A stretch of DNA of 64,000 nucleotides, from the NCBI GenBank assembly GCA_027924645.1, contig BSBN01000187.1, positions 15,456,001 to 15,520,000 of the forward strand, written 5' to 3'. This DNA comes from Cunninghamia lanceolata. Taxonomy: Eukaryota; Streptophyta; Pinopsida; Cupressales; Cupressaceae. The notes beneath the pieces are model-generated. The model saw only the letters and a list, made by a program, of their open reading frames with translations. It had not been told where the DNA came from and made no database searches. Shown one piece after another: positions 35,201 to 44,850 of this stretch (position 1 is its first letter; every line of letters begins with the position of its first letter). A program made the position numbers and the translations under genes.

Positions 35201-35531
35201 CTAAGTTTTGGAGACATAAAAGTGATCTTGAATTCATATCTAGACACTGCTGTCCCTGAGATCTTAGTCTAATAAGCAATTGACCAAGGTTTTACCTTTC
35301 TAGTCAAAATCTTGGAATCTTTCCATTATATATTCTCAATAGAGTGACATTGACTCTAGAAGTTTTTAACTCCTCAATTGGTTCTCTCTTAACCACTGAC
35401 TTGGATACTTGTTGGCAAATAGTCTTCCTGACAATTTTCATGGTTAATCTTTTATGCCATTCTCGCATAAAACCAGTTTCATATTTAGACTCTCATAGCA
35501 TACTGAGCACATAGGTTCCAGAGCTGAACCT

Positions 35532-35548
35532 GGTTAGCTCTGATACCA
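35532..35548 (-). promoter_or_regulatory. Element E primer-binding site (initiator Met tRNA)
   Basis: The minus strand reads TGGTATCAGAGCTAACC, two bases from the end of the 5' LTR. Fixes the orientation of E as minus. Confidence 0.88.
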
Positions 35549-35550
35549 TG

Positions 35551-37570
35551 TGTAACATACCACTTGGTCTACCAAATAAGATTTACGAAGTTAACTCAAA
35601 AGTAAATGATTAAGATATGGATAACGAAAACAATAATTTTTTTCCTTAAATCCATTCAATAAGATGCACATTTGAAACATATTTCAAACTCCTATTGCAT
35701 AATCAAAATTACATTTTCTCAATAAAAGAATTGAATATTCTAATTACAAATTTTTCATAAAGTAGATACATACAAGCTTCAAGAGCTTAATTGAAAATAG
35801 AGATATATGATTGCATTTTGTCTGTCTTCAATTCCTAGCCACCAACTACATGAGGGAAAGCATTACTCAAGCACTTTTCCTCCAGCCACGGACTAACTAC
35901 GGTCCCCTGCACATTTACCAAACTAGTAAACAGGCCTACCCTTCGACGAAGGGATTGGTTTGGTAACCCCAAAGATAATCCTAAATTGAGAAAGGTGTTG
36001 TGTCTTGCATTAACTAGTACTATCATACTATGGCTAAAACCTTTAAATATGATATCCCTACCTAGTAATGCAAACCTGGATCACAGTGAAACTGACAATG
36101 CAAACGTTGGTTGTTTACACTACTTTGGCCAACGTTTCATCACTCCTAACTTAGAATGCATGTCGCACATTCACCCACCCTTCTATCTCAATTGGGAAAG
36201 ACAACAATCTCTATTCAAAATTTATTCCCTTACCCATGGATCAACAAACCCCAGGAATAACCCCCACTTAACAATCACATCATTCTCAATACATAGGATA
36301 TTCCCTTTCCCATGGATCAGGAAATCCTAGGAATATCCACACATAACAATTACATCCAACTTTGTTCTAGGTTATCTCCCTCTTCCATGGATCACATATC
36401 CCAAGGTTAACCTATTCTAAGTTTTACTATGACGCCTATGTCAAAGTAACCCTAGTGCAATATACGATTTACTATCCTTTCCCTTTATACAACTATCTAA
36501 TCATACTCAAGCTAATAGTTATACATAAAGTCCCATATATGCACAAATCTCTATTACTGAGAATAATTTCACATTCAAAATACAAATCACATACTATATA
36601 TATACATACATACTTTTATATAATCAAATAGGCAATCACATTGATAAATGCACTCACAAAACAAACAATGCAAAATGCCTTAAAATAGAAAAACATAATG
36701 AAAGAGAAATCCTCATGCCTGTGATTATAGATCCAAACAAATCAATGAAATCCCTTGTTTAAGCTCCTTCCAACACACTAGACCTCCCTTCTAAGTAAAG
36801 CAACTCTCAAAACCAAAATGGCAAGAGTCTCACTAGCTCAAAATCACAATAGCAAAAATAAGAAAGCTCTTGGCTGAAAACTTATGTATAATAGAATGAG
36901 AGAGCTCCCCCTTTTATACAAAAAAATTGAGAGAGCTCAAGCTACAAACGAGATTGAAAAAGTGCCACAACTCCACCTTCTTCAAAACTGAATTTAGAGG
37001 TGGCAAAAAGGAAATTAAAAGAAATGAGACAGAAGTGTACACCCAAGCAACAACAAATAAATCAGACTTCTAAAGTATATAAACCTCTTCACAAAATTGC
37101 CACATAAAAGACCACATTCCCTAATACAGAGCAAAAATTGTTTTCAATGAAATAGTCAAATGTACGTTGGTAAACAATGAAAACTCCCTTTAAATCTCAT
37201 AACTGATTTTCAGCTCCCACATGCGTTTAAAGACAAAGTCAAAATTGCCATAAGAGTTTGTTTCAAAACTCACTAAGAAATATTTATAATGCTCAAGCCT
37301 ATGCACTCCCATAAGCACTTGGATAGGCTTATACATAGGCTTTGTTTTCTAACTACCATAACCTCCAAACAACTATACACCTATGCCATTATGCTGAGTG
37401 CTTTATGTGTTGTTCCTCCTTATCTTTAGGCTACGTACCATGTATGGCAGTGCCTATCATGCTATGAAAACCATATATATATATTGAATCATATCAAATT
37501 AATAATAGAATTCACATAATTTAATTTCACCAAAACATTTATAATTACATAATTACAATTATAAGAATAT
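35551..37570 (-). repeat. Element E 5' LTR, truncated
   Basis: Colinear with 20338 to about 22370 of the other LTR, starting TGTAACATACC next to the primer site and containing the same TATA box (36911-36918). Similarity ends in a (TA)n run at about 37570, and the last ~800 bp of the left LTR (22371-23169) have no counterpart. The foldback element lies directly at the break. Confidence 0.82.
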
Positions 37571-37587
37571 ACTATATATATATATAT

Positions 37588-38180
37588 ATTATAATCCTTA
37601 AGCAATGAATATACAGCATTGTATTTCAAATATTAATGCTGAAGCGTCAATGGTGGGTGGACTATTTCGTTGAACAGTTTTAAAGTTTAAAAAAAAAAAA
37701 TGTGAAGTGGATTGTGGGCGTTGGCCCACAGTCCACCGTTCTTTGCAAATAAGAGGTGTGGGGGGAGGCAGTTCCTCCACCCACACCCCCAAACCCCAAA
37801 CTTCCTCCTCTAAAGTCCACCTCCCTCGTGCCCCCCGCAGTGGCCCCTTGCCTTAACCCCTCTCGCGGCCTCTGCACTACGCCGCCCCTCTCCACAGTAC
37901 CTCAACACTCCGTCGTACACCTCTCTCCACTTTGCCATACACTGTGCAAGGGAGGTGGACTCCAGAGGAGGGAGTTTGGGGTTTGGGGGTGTGGGTGGAG
38001 GCACCGCCTCCCCCCACACCTCCTATTTGCAAAGAACGGTGGATTGTGGGCCAGCACCCACAGTCCACTTCACATATTTTTTTTTTAAAACTGTTCAACA
38101 AAATAGTCTGCCCACCATTGACGCCTCAGCATTAATATTTGAAATACACTGCTGTATATTCATTGCTTAAGGATTATAAT
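37588..38180. mobile_element. Foldback / MITE-like element with ~230 bp inverted arms
   Basis: The left arm (about 37588-37827) and right arm (about 37949-38180) are inverted copies: ATTATAATCCTTAAGCAATG at one end and its complement at the other, with only scattered mismatches. The ~120 bp centre is GC-rich, in sharp contrast to its surroundings. Each arm also contains a smaller internal hairpin around GGACTGTGGGC. The element is embedded in TATATA on both sides, so a TA target duplication (as in Tc1/mariner-derived MITEs) is possible but cannot be proven in a TA repeat. No transposase ORF; the overlapping frames on both strands are a by-product of the symmetry. Confidence 0.85.
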
Positions 38181-39999
38181 ATATATATTAGATATATATT
38201 CACTATTTTCTTTTCTTAATATATAGTTCTAAATCCTTCTTCATTTAAGGTATATTTATTTATATATATGCACATATATAAACATATATTTATATATATG
38301 TATGTGTATATACTTAAATATGTATACAGAATTTATAAAGGTGTAGTTTCTTTTTTTTTCTTTTTTTTTATCAGAAAATAAACAGTGCATAAATAACAGC
38401 AAGTTGAGCAAAGTAAGAAATTTAAAATATATATATCTATATATATGTATATACTCCAGTATATATATATATATACACACACACATTTAAATAGATACAA
38501 CCCAAAACTACTTTCCAACAATGAATTAGATGGCAAAAATTTACACTTTCAATTCTATAACATAAATAAAAAAACAGTAGATTCCTATATATATTTTTTT
38601 AAGGCTTAATATTCATAGATATTTTCCTCATTTTTTGAAAGAATAACATAAGGTAAAATATGCATTTCATCTAAGTCTTTCTTTTAACAGTTCAACTTCC
38701 AAATCAACATCTGAATAATGAACTTTCACTACCATATAACAGAAATTAATTTACTAAAATTTCTTTCTTCTTTCCATTGCATTCACTAACATTTACCTAA
38801 CACATTCATTGATGTTTTCTTTTGCAAGGAAATAAGACATAAATATAAATAAAATTTCTCATGTATTTCTCAGCCATAACTCACAACATAGAAAATAAAC
38901 AGCCCCCCCCCCCCCCCCCACCCCCCCCCTTTTTTTTTCCTTTCTTCTACAATAAAATCTAAACAGTAACAATACAACTCATGCATATTTTCTTTTTGAA
39001 AGAATGATGACAGAAAAATATTTATATTTATTTTCACATGCATTTCTCAACACAATGCCAACTTCACAACAAAGGGAATAAACAACATTAAATAAAATAA
39101 CAGAAAGTTTACATTGCACTACTTTTCACAGCCAACTCCAAGGGCATAAAACTTGCCAAAATAATTACAATAAGGCCATGATGGCCATGGCTCAACAGCC
39201 AATAAAACACTACTAAGCCACCCAAAAATGAGCTCCACAACAACTCCATTTCTTCACTCAAAACCTACAAATAAACACACAAAAAGAAGAACAACCCAGC
39301 CACTTTGAAATGCCCTCCTCCCTACTGTAGACCCGCAAGAGGGTCACCCCCGAGCTAGGGAGGTAGGGATTCACACGGGTGTAAACATTCCACAACAAGA
39401 ATCAACAACAACACAAAAACAACTCCAAGGTTTAAACACATAACTCTACTCATGAAAATGAGTTTGATGAGGGTAAGGAATGGACCCCTCTACTTCAAAG
39501 GCCACCCAAATGATAAAATACCAATCTCATGGCCTCAAGCCAAAAATCTCCAAAACCACCACTCTCCACAAAACCACAAAATAATCTCCATGGCACTCTT
39601 GCCATTTAAATAATCTCCTTAACAAGTAAAAGCCCTCAAGGCATGAATAACACAATGTGGGAGTGACCTCGAGGAGGTTCCTTTCCCCTACCCAAACAAG
39701 TTGAGCCTTACCTCCAAATGGAGGTGCTCTCACCATACTCCCATCCCACACAAAAAAAATGAAAACAACAAACAACCAAAAACTACAACACATCACATTA
39801 AATAAGCAAGGGTGGAGAAACATAGGTTAAGAGGCTTACCTTCAAAGCCCTATAATGGAAGTACATTTGGTGAAGAGCTCCAAGCTTTCCCAAACCTTCT
39901 AATCTTCAAGAATTCCTCTAACTTTCCCCAAATTCCTCCAAAATAAAAAGAAACCCAAAAATGCAAGAACCCCACACTCCTCAACAAGAGGAGATAATA
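38181..39999. other. No gene seen; A/T-rich sequence with poly-C tract
   Basis: 38181-38500 is dominated by TA and TATG microsatellite-like text. The rest holds no supported ORF or pairable repeat. The poly-C tract at 38903-38929 is the one striking item. Confidence 0.45.
38903..38938. repeat. Homopolymer block C17-A-C9-T9
   Basis: Seventeen C, one A, nine C, then nine T. The minus strand would be a G-run able to form a G-quadruplex. Length could be affected by sequencing or assembly. Confidence 0.85.
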
Positions 40000-40020
40000 T
40001 AGGCCATCCATTTTGGCCTT

Positions 40021-40372
40021 GAGGAATGAGAAGGTGACACTTGTCACCTTCTCCTTCCTCCTCCAATGCCACTTGCAAGGGAGAGGATGTATGAGGGTGA
40101 CAAGTGTCACCCTCTAATTCCATCTCAATCCTCACCTTATCCACTTGTGCTCTCACACATGTGTGAGAGGACAAGTGGTGAGGTGGCATTCCCACTCAAA
40201 CCTCCAAGAGGATAAGGGATGCCATATGGCATCCTCTTATTTTCACAAAGAGCCATCTCCCTCCAAGATGCTCTCACACGTGTGTGAGAGTCTTAGAGGA
40301 AGATCCCACACACTTGGGAGTCTTGGAGACCTCCCAAGTCTTCCTTGGGAATGCATTCCCAAACTTTGGGAA
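40021..40372. repeat. Cluster of six or more palindromes
   Basis: Inverted repeats follow each other: 40021-40060 (19 bp arms, one mismatch, centre GGTGACA-CT-TGTCACC), 40093-40114 (10 bp arms, same core), 40141-40178 (19 bp arms, one mismatch, CTCTCACACATGTGTGAGAG at centre), 40217-40234 (GGATGCCATATGGCATCC), 40271-40290 (CTCTCACAC-GT-GTGTGAGAG), 40312-40339 (ACTTGGGAG...CTCCCAAGT) and 40345-40362 (TTGGGAATGCATTCCCAA). No gene overlaps it. It may be part of an unassigned LTR. Confidence 0.85.
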
Positions 40373-40375
40373 GGG

Positions 40376-41189
40376 AGCTGAGTCTTTCCAAAAGCATGAC
40401 TCATCTCCCACCTTCCCTAATTTCAAATTTCGTCACTTTGACTAAACCATAGTTTAGAGTGACTAAAAGTGAGTTAATCCAAGGGTTAGTTAGTCCAAAT
40501 TGACCCTAGACCCATGGGTAACCACCTAGGGTAACTTTTGGGACACTAAGGTTCACCAAGGGGGTCATAATTCCACTTTAAATGGTCTCAAAAAAATAAA
40601 ACAAATACCAAGTGGTGTAACTCAAATAAAAATTATACAACACTTAACATTAATAAATTAAACAAAGGGGTACTAGGCCAAAATGAATAAAAATTAAATC
40701 AAGCACTTAAATCACATTCCATTTCAAACGTGATCCTCATCCCTCTTGGGAATGGATCAATTTAACAAGGAATAACGCAGTGTGAATTCTACCTCCAATT
40801 TCCTGTGGCTTGGGAATGTGTAACCTGCACATCTCGATCAAGTGTCAATCATATCATGATAATCATAGCCGAAGCAAATGGAATTAAATTCACGCCATAG
40901 AATACAACAATAATCATCAATAACATAATCTGAATTAATCTACATTTTTCTATCACATGTCAAATAGTCAACATCACATAAATAACTAGAAATCTCATCT
41001 CCAAGCATCATCAAATATATATCTCGTATGTCGAATCACAAAATAGCATCAAACATGATCAAATCAAATCACATATGTCTAATCAATGTCCTATCAAAAT
41101 CAGGAGATATAATCAAGTCTACATAATGAAACATAATGTCTAAAAAGTCTGATAATGTCATCAACTAAAATGCATAAGGAAAAATAATT
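40376..41189. other. No gene seen
   Basis: Non-coding, ending where copia RT similarity begins near 41190. Wording such as the run around 40730-40870 has the feel of LTR sequence, but I could not pair it with another copy here. Confidence 0.35.
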
Positions 41190-42800
41190 GGCCTCACACT
41201 AATGATGGGGAACCTAGTTGTTATCAGAAAGCAATGAATGATATTGAAAGTGCTAAATGGAAAATAGAAATGAAAGAAGAAATGTATGCCTTGGAGAAGA
41301 ATAAAACATGGGGCCTGGTAGAACTTCCAAAGGGGAGAAAAACTATTGGTTGTAAGTGGATTTACAAACTAAAGAAGGGTGTTGATGATAAAGTTGAAAG
41401 GTACAAAGCAAGATTGGTAGCAAAGGGTTTGCTCAAAAGGAAGGTATTGATTTCTATGAAAATTTTCACTAGTTGTTAAGCTTGTTTCTATTTGGGTAGT
41501 ATTGGCATTAGTTGCTTTATTTGATCTAGATTTAGAGCAATTAGATGTTAAACAACATTCTTAAATGGATATTTGGAAGAAGATATATATATGGAACAAC
41601 CAGAAGGGTTTGTTTAGGATTGCAAAACAAAATTTGTTTGCAAACTCAGGAAGTCATTGTATGGCCTGAAGCAATCACCCAGACAATGGTACAAGAAGTT
41701 TGATTCCTTCATGGTGAACCAAAATTTTACAAGAAGTGAGTATGATCATTTTGTTTACTTCAAAATTTTGTAAAATGGTTTATTTATTATCTTGGTGTTA
41801 TATGTTGGCAATATGCTTGTAGAAAGCAAAAGCATGACAGAGATCAGCAAGTTAAAGGCTCAGTTGGCTAGGACATTTGATATGAAGGATCTAGGTGAAA
41901 CAAAATAAATTTTGGGCATGGACATACACAGAGACAAGAAAAATGGTAAGCTTTGGTTATCACAACAAAAGTATGTGGAGAAGATTCTTATGAGATTCGA
42001 TATGAATAATGTAAAACTAGTAAATATCCCTTTGGCTTCCCATTTTAATCTTTCTTCAAGTTTATGTCCTAGTACTAAAGAAGAAAAGGATTATATGTCT
42101 CATGTACCATATGCTAATGTAGTAGGAAGTTTAATGTATGTGATGGTATGTATAAGACCAGATTATTCACATGCATTTGGTGTTAGTAAATACATGGTAA
42201 ATCCAGGTAAAGACCATTGGACAACAGTGAAATGGGTACTTCATTATCTCAAAGGCACAAGTTATTATTATATTACCTTTAATGGTTGCAGTGATTTGGT
42301 TTGTGGATATGTTGATTCAGATTTTGTAGATGATTTGAACAAAAGGAGATCTACCTCGAGTTATGTCTTTACTAGTGTAGGAGGACCTATTTGTTGGCTG
42401 TCAAAGCTTCAAGAAACTATTGCTTTGTCCACTACTGAGGAATAATATATGGTTTTTTCACATGTATGCAAAGAGCCAATTTGTTTAAAGGGTCTTTTCG
42501 GTGAGTTTGGAAAAATGAAGGATAAGGTGAATGTATTCTGTGATAGTCAAAGTGCTCTTCATTTGGCCAAAAATCAGCTTATCATAGTAGGACCAAGCAT
42601 GTTGAAATTAAATACCATTTTGTAAGGCAAGTTATTGATAGAGGTGGAGTAGCTCTTAAGAAAATCCATACGAAAGAAAATTGTGTAGACATGTTCACAA
42701 TACTAATACTGCTAGAAAATTTGAGGTGGAGTTTGGCTTCTCTTGGCTTACAGAAAAGGTGATGAATGGGAATGAACAAGTATCAAGTAAATTGATGTCA
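41190..42800 (+). pseudogene. Copia element J: reverse transcriptase and RNase H remnant
   Basis: Plus-strand Ty1/copia pol, truncated at its 5' end inside RT. Visible blocks: WKIEMKEEMYALEKNKTW, TIGCKWIYKLKKGV, ARLVAKG, QLDVK near 41550, KLRKSLYGLKQSPRQWY near 41650-41690, ILGMDIHRDKKNGKLWLSQ near 41912, then RNase H with YVDSDFVDDLNKRRSTSSYV, CWLSKLQETIALSTTEE and CDSQSALHLAKN. The catalytic YVDD box has become YVGN near 41800, so the enzyme was dead before or regardless of the frameshifts (near 41440, 41470) and stops (near 41618, 41770, 41907, 42445). No integrase or gag is left of it. Confidence 0.87.
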
Positions 42801-42810
42801 AGGTGGAGAC
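42800..42810 (+). promoter_or_regulatory. Element J polypurine tract
   Basis: AAGGTGGAGAC directly before the LTR start TGTTGGATTTG, the usual copia arrangement. Confidence 0.7.
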
Positions 42811-43043
42811 TGTTGGATTTGTGACAACAAGATAAAGCAAAGAAAGAAAGAAAGAAAGCTTATCTTTGAAAGAAAACAAAAATCTTTTATTTTAAATCTA
42901 GTTTTTTCCTAAAGAAAGAAAAAACTATCTTCTTCTAATTTTGGTGAAGGCAGTTATGTTGAAGATATTATATATCTTTGTAGCCTTTTGACAGGAATAA
43001 AATTTCAATTCCAACTACATGAGGATTGTAAATTTTTCTTCTG
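42811..43043 (+). repeat. Element J 3' LTR, start only
   Basis: Begins TGTTGG after the purine tract and runs into the left LTR of element F at about 43044. Contains an (AAAG)n run at about 42840-42860. The partner LTR is not in the window. Confidence 0.6.
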
Positions 43044-44695
43044 AACATGGGAAGTTTCAAGAATGTGGAACTTGCTACTTGGAACAACCTCTAGATTTTA
43101 AAGAAGATGGCTCTTCTCTATTTTAAATGGGTTTCAAGCAAAGGGTAAGAAATTAACAGGATAACAGATACAATTAAGCAAATCTAACTATGGCGATGTG
43201 CTTGAATAAAAGTATCCTCTTAAATTTAAGCACAACAAAACTATTCTCAAGATACAACTATATTAAATAGAAGATACTGCATGATTAACATAAATAGATA
43301 AACTGAATATAATCAAAGGCTCACAACTAGACACTTTGCAATGACACAGATAATATCAACCAAGGCACATAATAGAGTTCTTCTCATTAAATCTTCCAGC
43401 AACATAAAAGGCACAGATACATTAAATTTCTTATCAAGAACAACAAAACAAAGGAAAAATGACATCAATTGGTCACAACAAAGTCTCTGACTTCTCTTTT
43501 AGATTTTGACTACAAACTTATAAAAAAGTATATTTCTATCTTTGTCTGAATGAATAATCAAATTATTACAAACACTGCGTATTTATAATCATAGATCCAA
43601 CCCTAGATTGTCTGTAACAACCGAATCTCCAACGATTGAATGAAACTAAAGATAACTGGAAGTTCCTAATGGTTGTGATCCTCTGAATCTGCAATGGCCA
43701 TCCTTTCTGCAAGCTCATTGGTTGGGGCAAAATATATGTGGTACACCTCCTTCACTAAGACATAGACACATGGCGAGACTTGCACACTTGAAACTTGAAA
43801 CATTGAATGATAGATGGAAGCTCCCACATCAAAATGAGAAACTCCTTTGTCTTTTAGAAATTAATAGGAAAATGACACTTGTCACATTCCGGAGCCTTCA
43901 AGACCTGATACGAGTTCTCTTCTGCAAAGCTCTTAAAACTGTGTCTTTATGCTCGGGTGACCCCTTCTCATGACATCTGTCACAAGCTGCTTCATTTATA
44001 ATATGAGACACATTAATGATAGGACCCACAACCTCGGTGCTCACTACCTTCAAAAGGAGAAAACTGGGACAGATGGTAGCTTCTGCATGCATGCTAACTA
44101 ACACATGGTCGCACCTGCAACATTGCTGAAACTAAAGAAACTTTGAAACGTCCCTGCAGAAATTGACACTTGGCACAACCTGCACAAAATTGAAGAAGCT
44201 TTAAGTTTCTCACCGAAAGGGTCATAAACAAAGCAACTCCTTCTGCGACCACCACGTGGCATCCTCCGCGCGCTTGAAACTAAAACGAACTGTGGCCCAC
44301 CATCTTCTTTACTACCATCAATATGATATAGAAAGAAACATTTGGCAATGTCCACAACAAAATAAAAAGACACGCGGCGCCCTCCACACAAAACATAAAA
44401 ACTTTAAGGATCACCTCCGTACGCTACACGTGGTGACACCAACAGCACTGTTGAAACTTAAAACATTGAAACTATCTACTACGTGGCATGCTCTGCGTAA
44501 AAATTTATATTTAGAAACAATACCGTGGATTTAACTGTGGCTCGACACTTGGCAGATTTCACACAAAGCATAAGAAACCCACGCAGCAATACCTTTGAAA
44601 CTCGCACAGAAATAAAAGAGACCTGCACAATAAGATTTGAAACTTGCGAACTAAGTTACGACTGATACAAAATGTAGAGTATTTGACACTCTATA
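43044..44695 (-). repeat. Element F 3' LTR
   Basis: Pairs with 55208-56857. It ends CTCTATA where the partner ends CTCTACA, so the terminal CA is mutated. A TATA box (minus strand TATAAATA) lies at about 43582-43589. ACGTGG motifs occur at 44253, 44427 and 44481. Confidence 0.87.
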
Positions 44696-44850
44696 GTTCT
44701 TGGTGACCAACAGGACTTCTGAGCCTGCTCTGAAAGAACCCAAAACTAGCAAAAAGAATATGTATTGAAAATACAACTTAGAGTCATAAATTTTACAATG
44801 CTGTCTGATAAATAGACCATTCTGAATCGGAGAGCCTGCCCCTATCTACT

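Larger units (their letters stand above)
29901..35531 (-). other. Element E interior without recognisable gag or RT
   Basis: 5.6 kb where gag, protease and RT of E should be. I find no gypsy motif. One 112-codon minus-strand ORF (30200-29862) is Lys/Glu/Arg-rich (RKRVRILEQGKDREKKEEN) and unidentified. The region holds a (GA)n run (30413-30461), a minus-strand TATA box (30955-30964) suggesting an inserted LTR, a set of TTTAGCGC motifs (31926-32805) and a hairpin at 32360-32483. Most likely one or more further non-coding insertions plus a deletion; boundaries were not found. Confidence 0.4.
20338..37570 (-). mobile_element. Element E: Ty3/gypsy retrotransposon, probably Tekay-like chromovirus
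   Basis: A 2.83 kb left LTR (20338-23169) and a truncated right LTR (35551 to about 37570) share long colinear blocks. On the minus strand the 3' LTR starts TGTCACACCC, typical of Tekay/Del chromoviruses, preceded by purine tract AAGGAGGGGAGTA. The initiator-Met primer site is beside the right LTR. Pol remnants on the minus strand run RNase H (29596-29900), integrase zinc region (24256-24558) and integrase core and tail to about 23290, the gypsy order. Gag, protease and RT were not found. The interior is interrupted by a LINE at 24667-29595. Confidence 0.8.

Noticed and set aside
37598..38170. Overlapping 64-110 residue frames on both strands, Pro/Gly-rich
   Set aside because: They arise from the GC-rich inverted repeat, which opens mirror frames on both strands. 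No domain.
38256..38536. Tyr/Ile-rich minus-strand frames suggesting a membrane protein
   Set aside because: Translation of TA/TATG microsatellite sequence.
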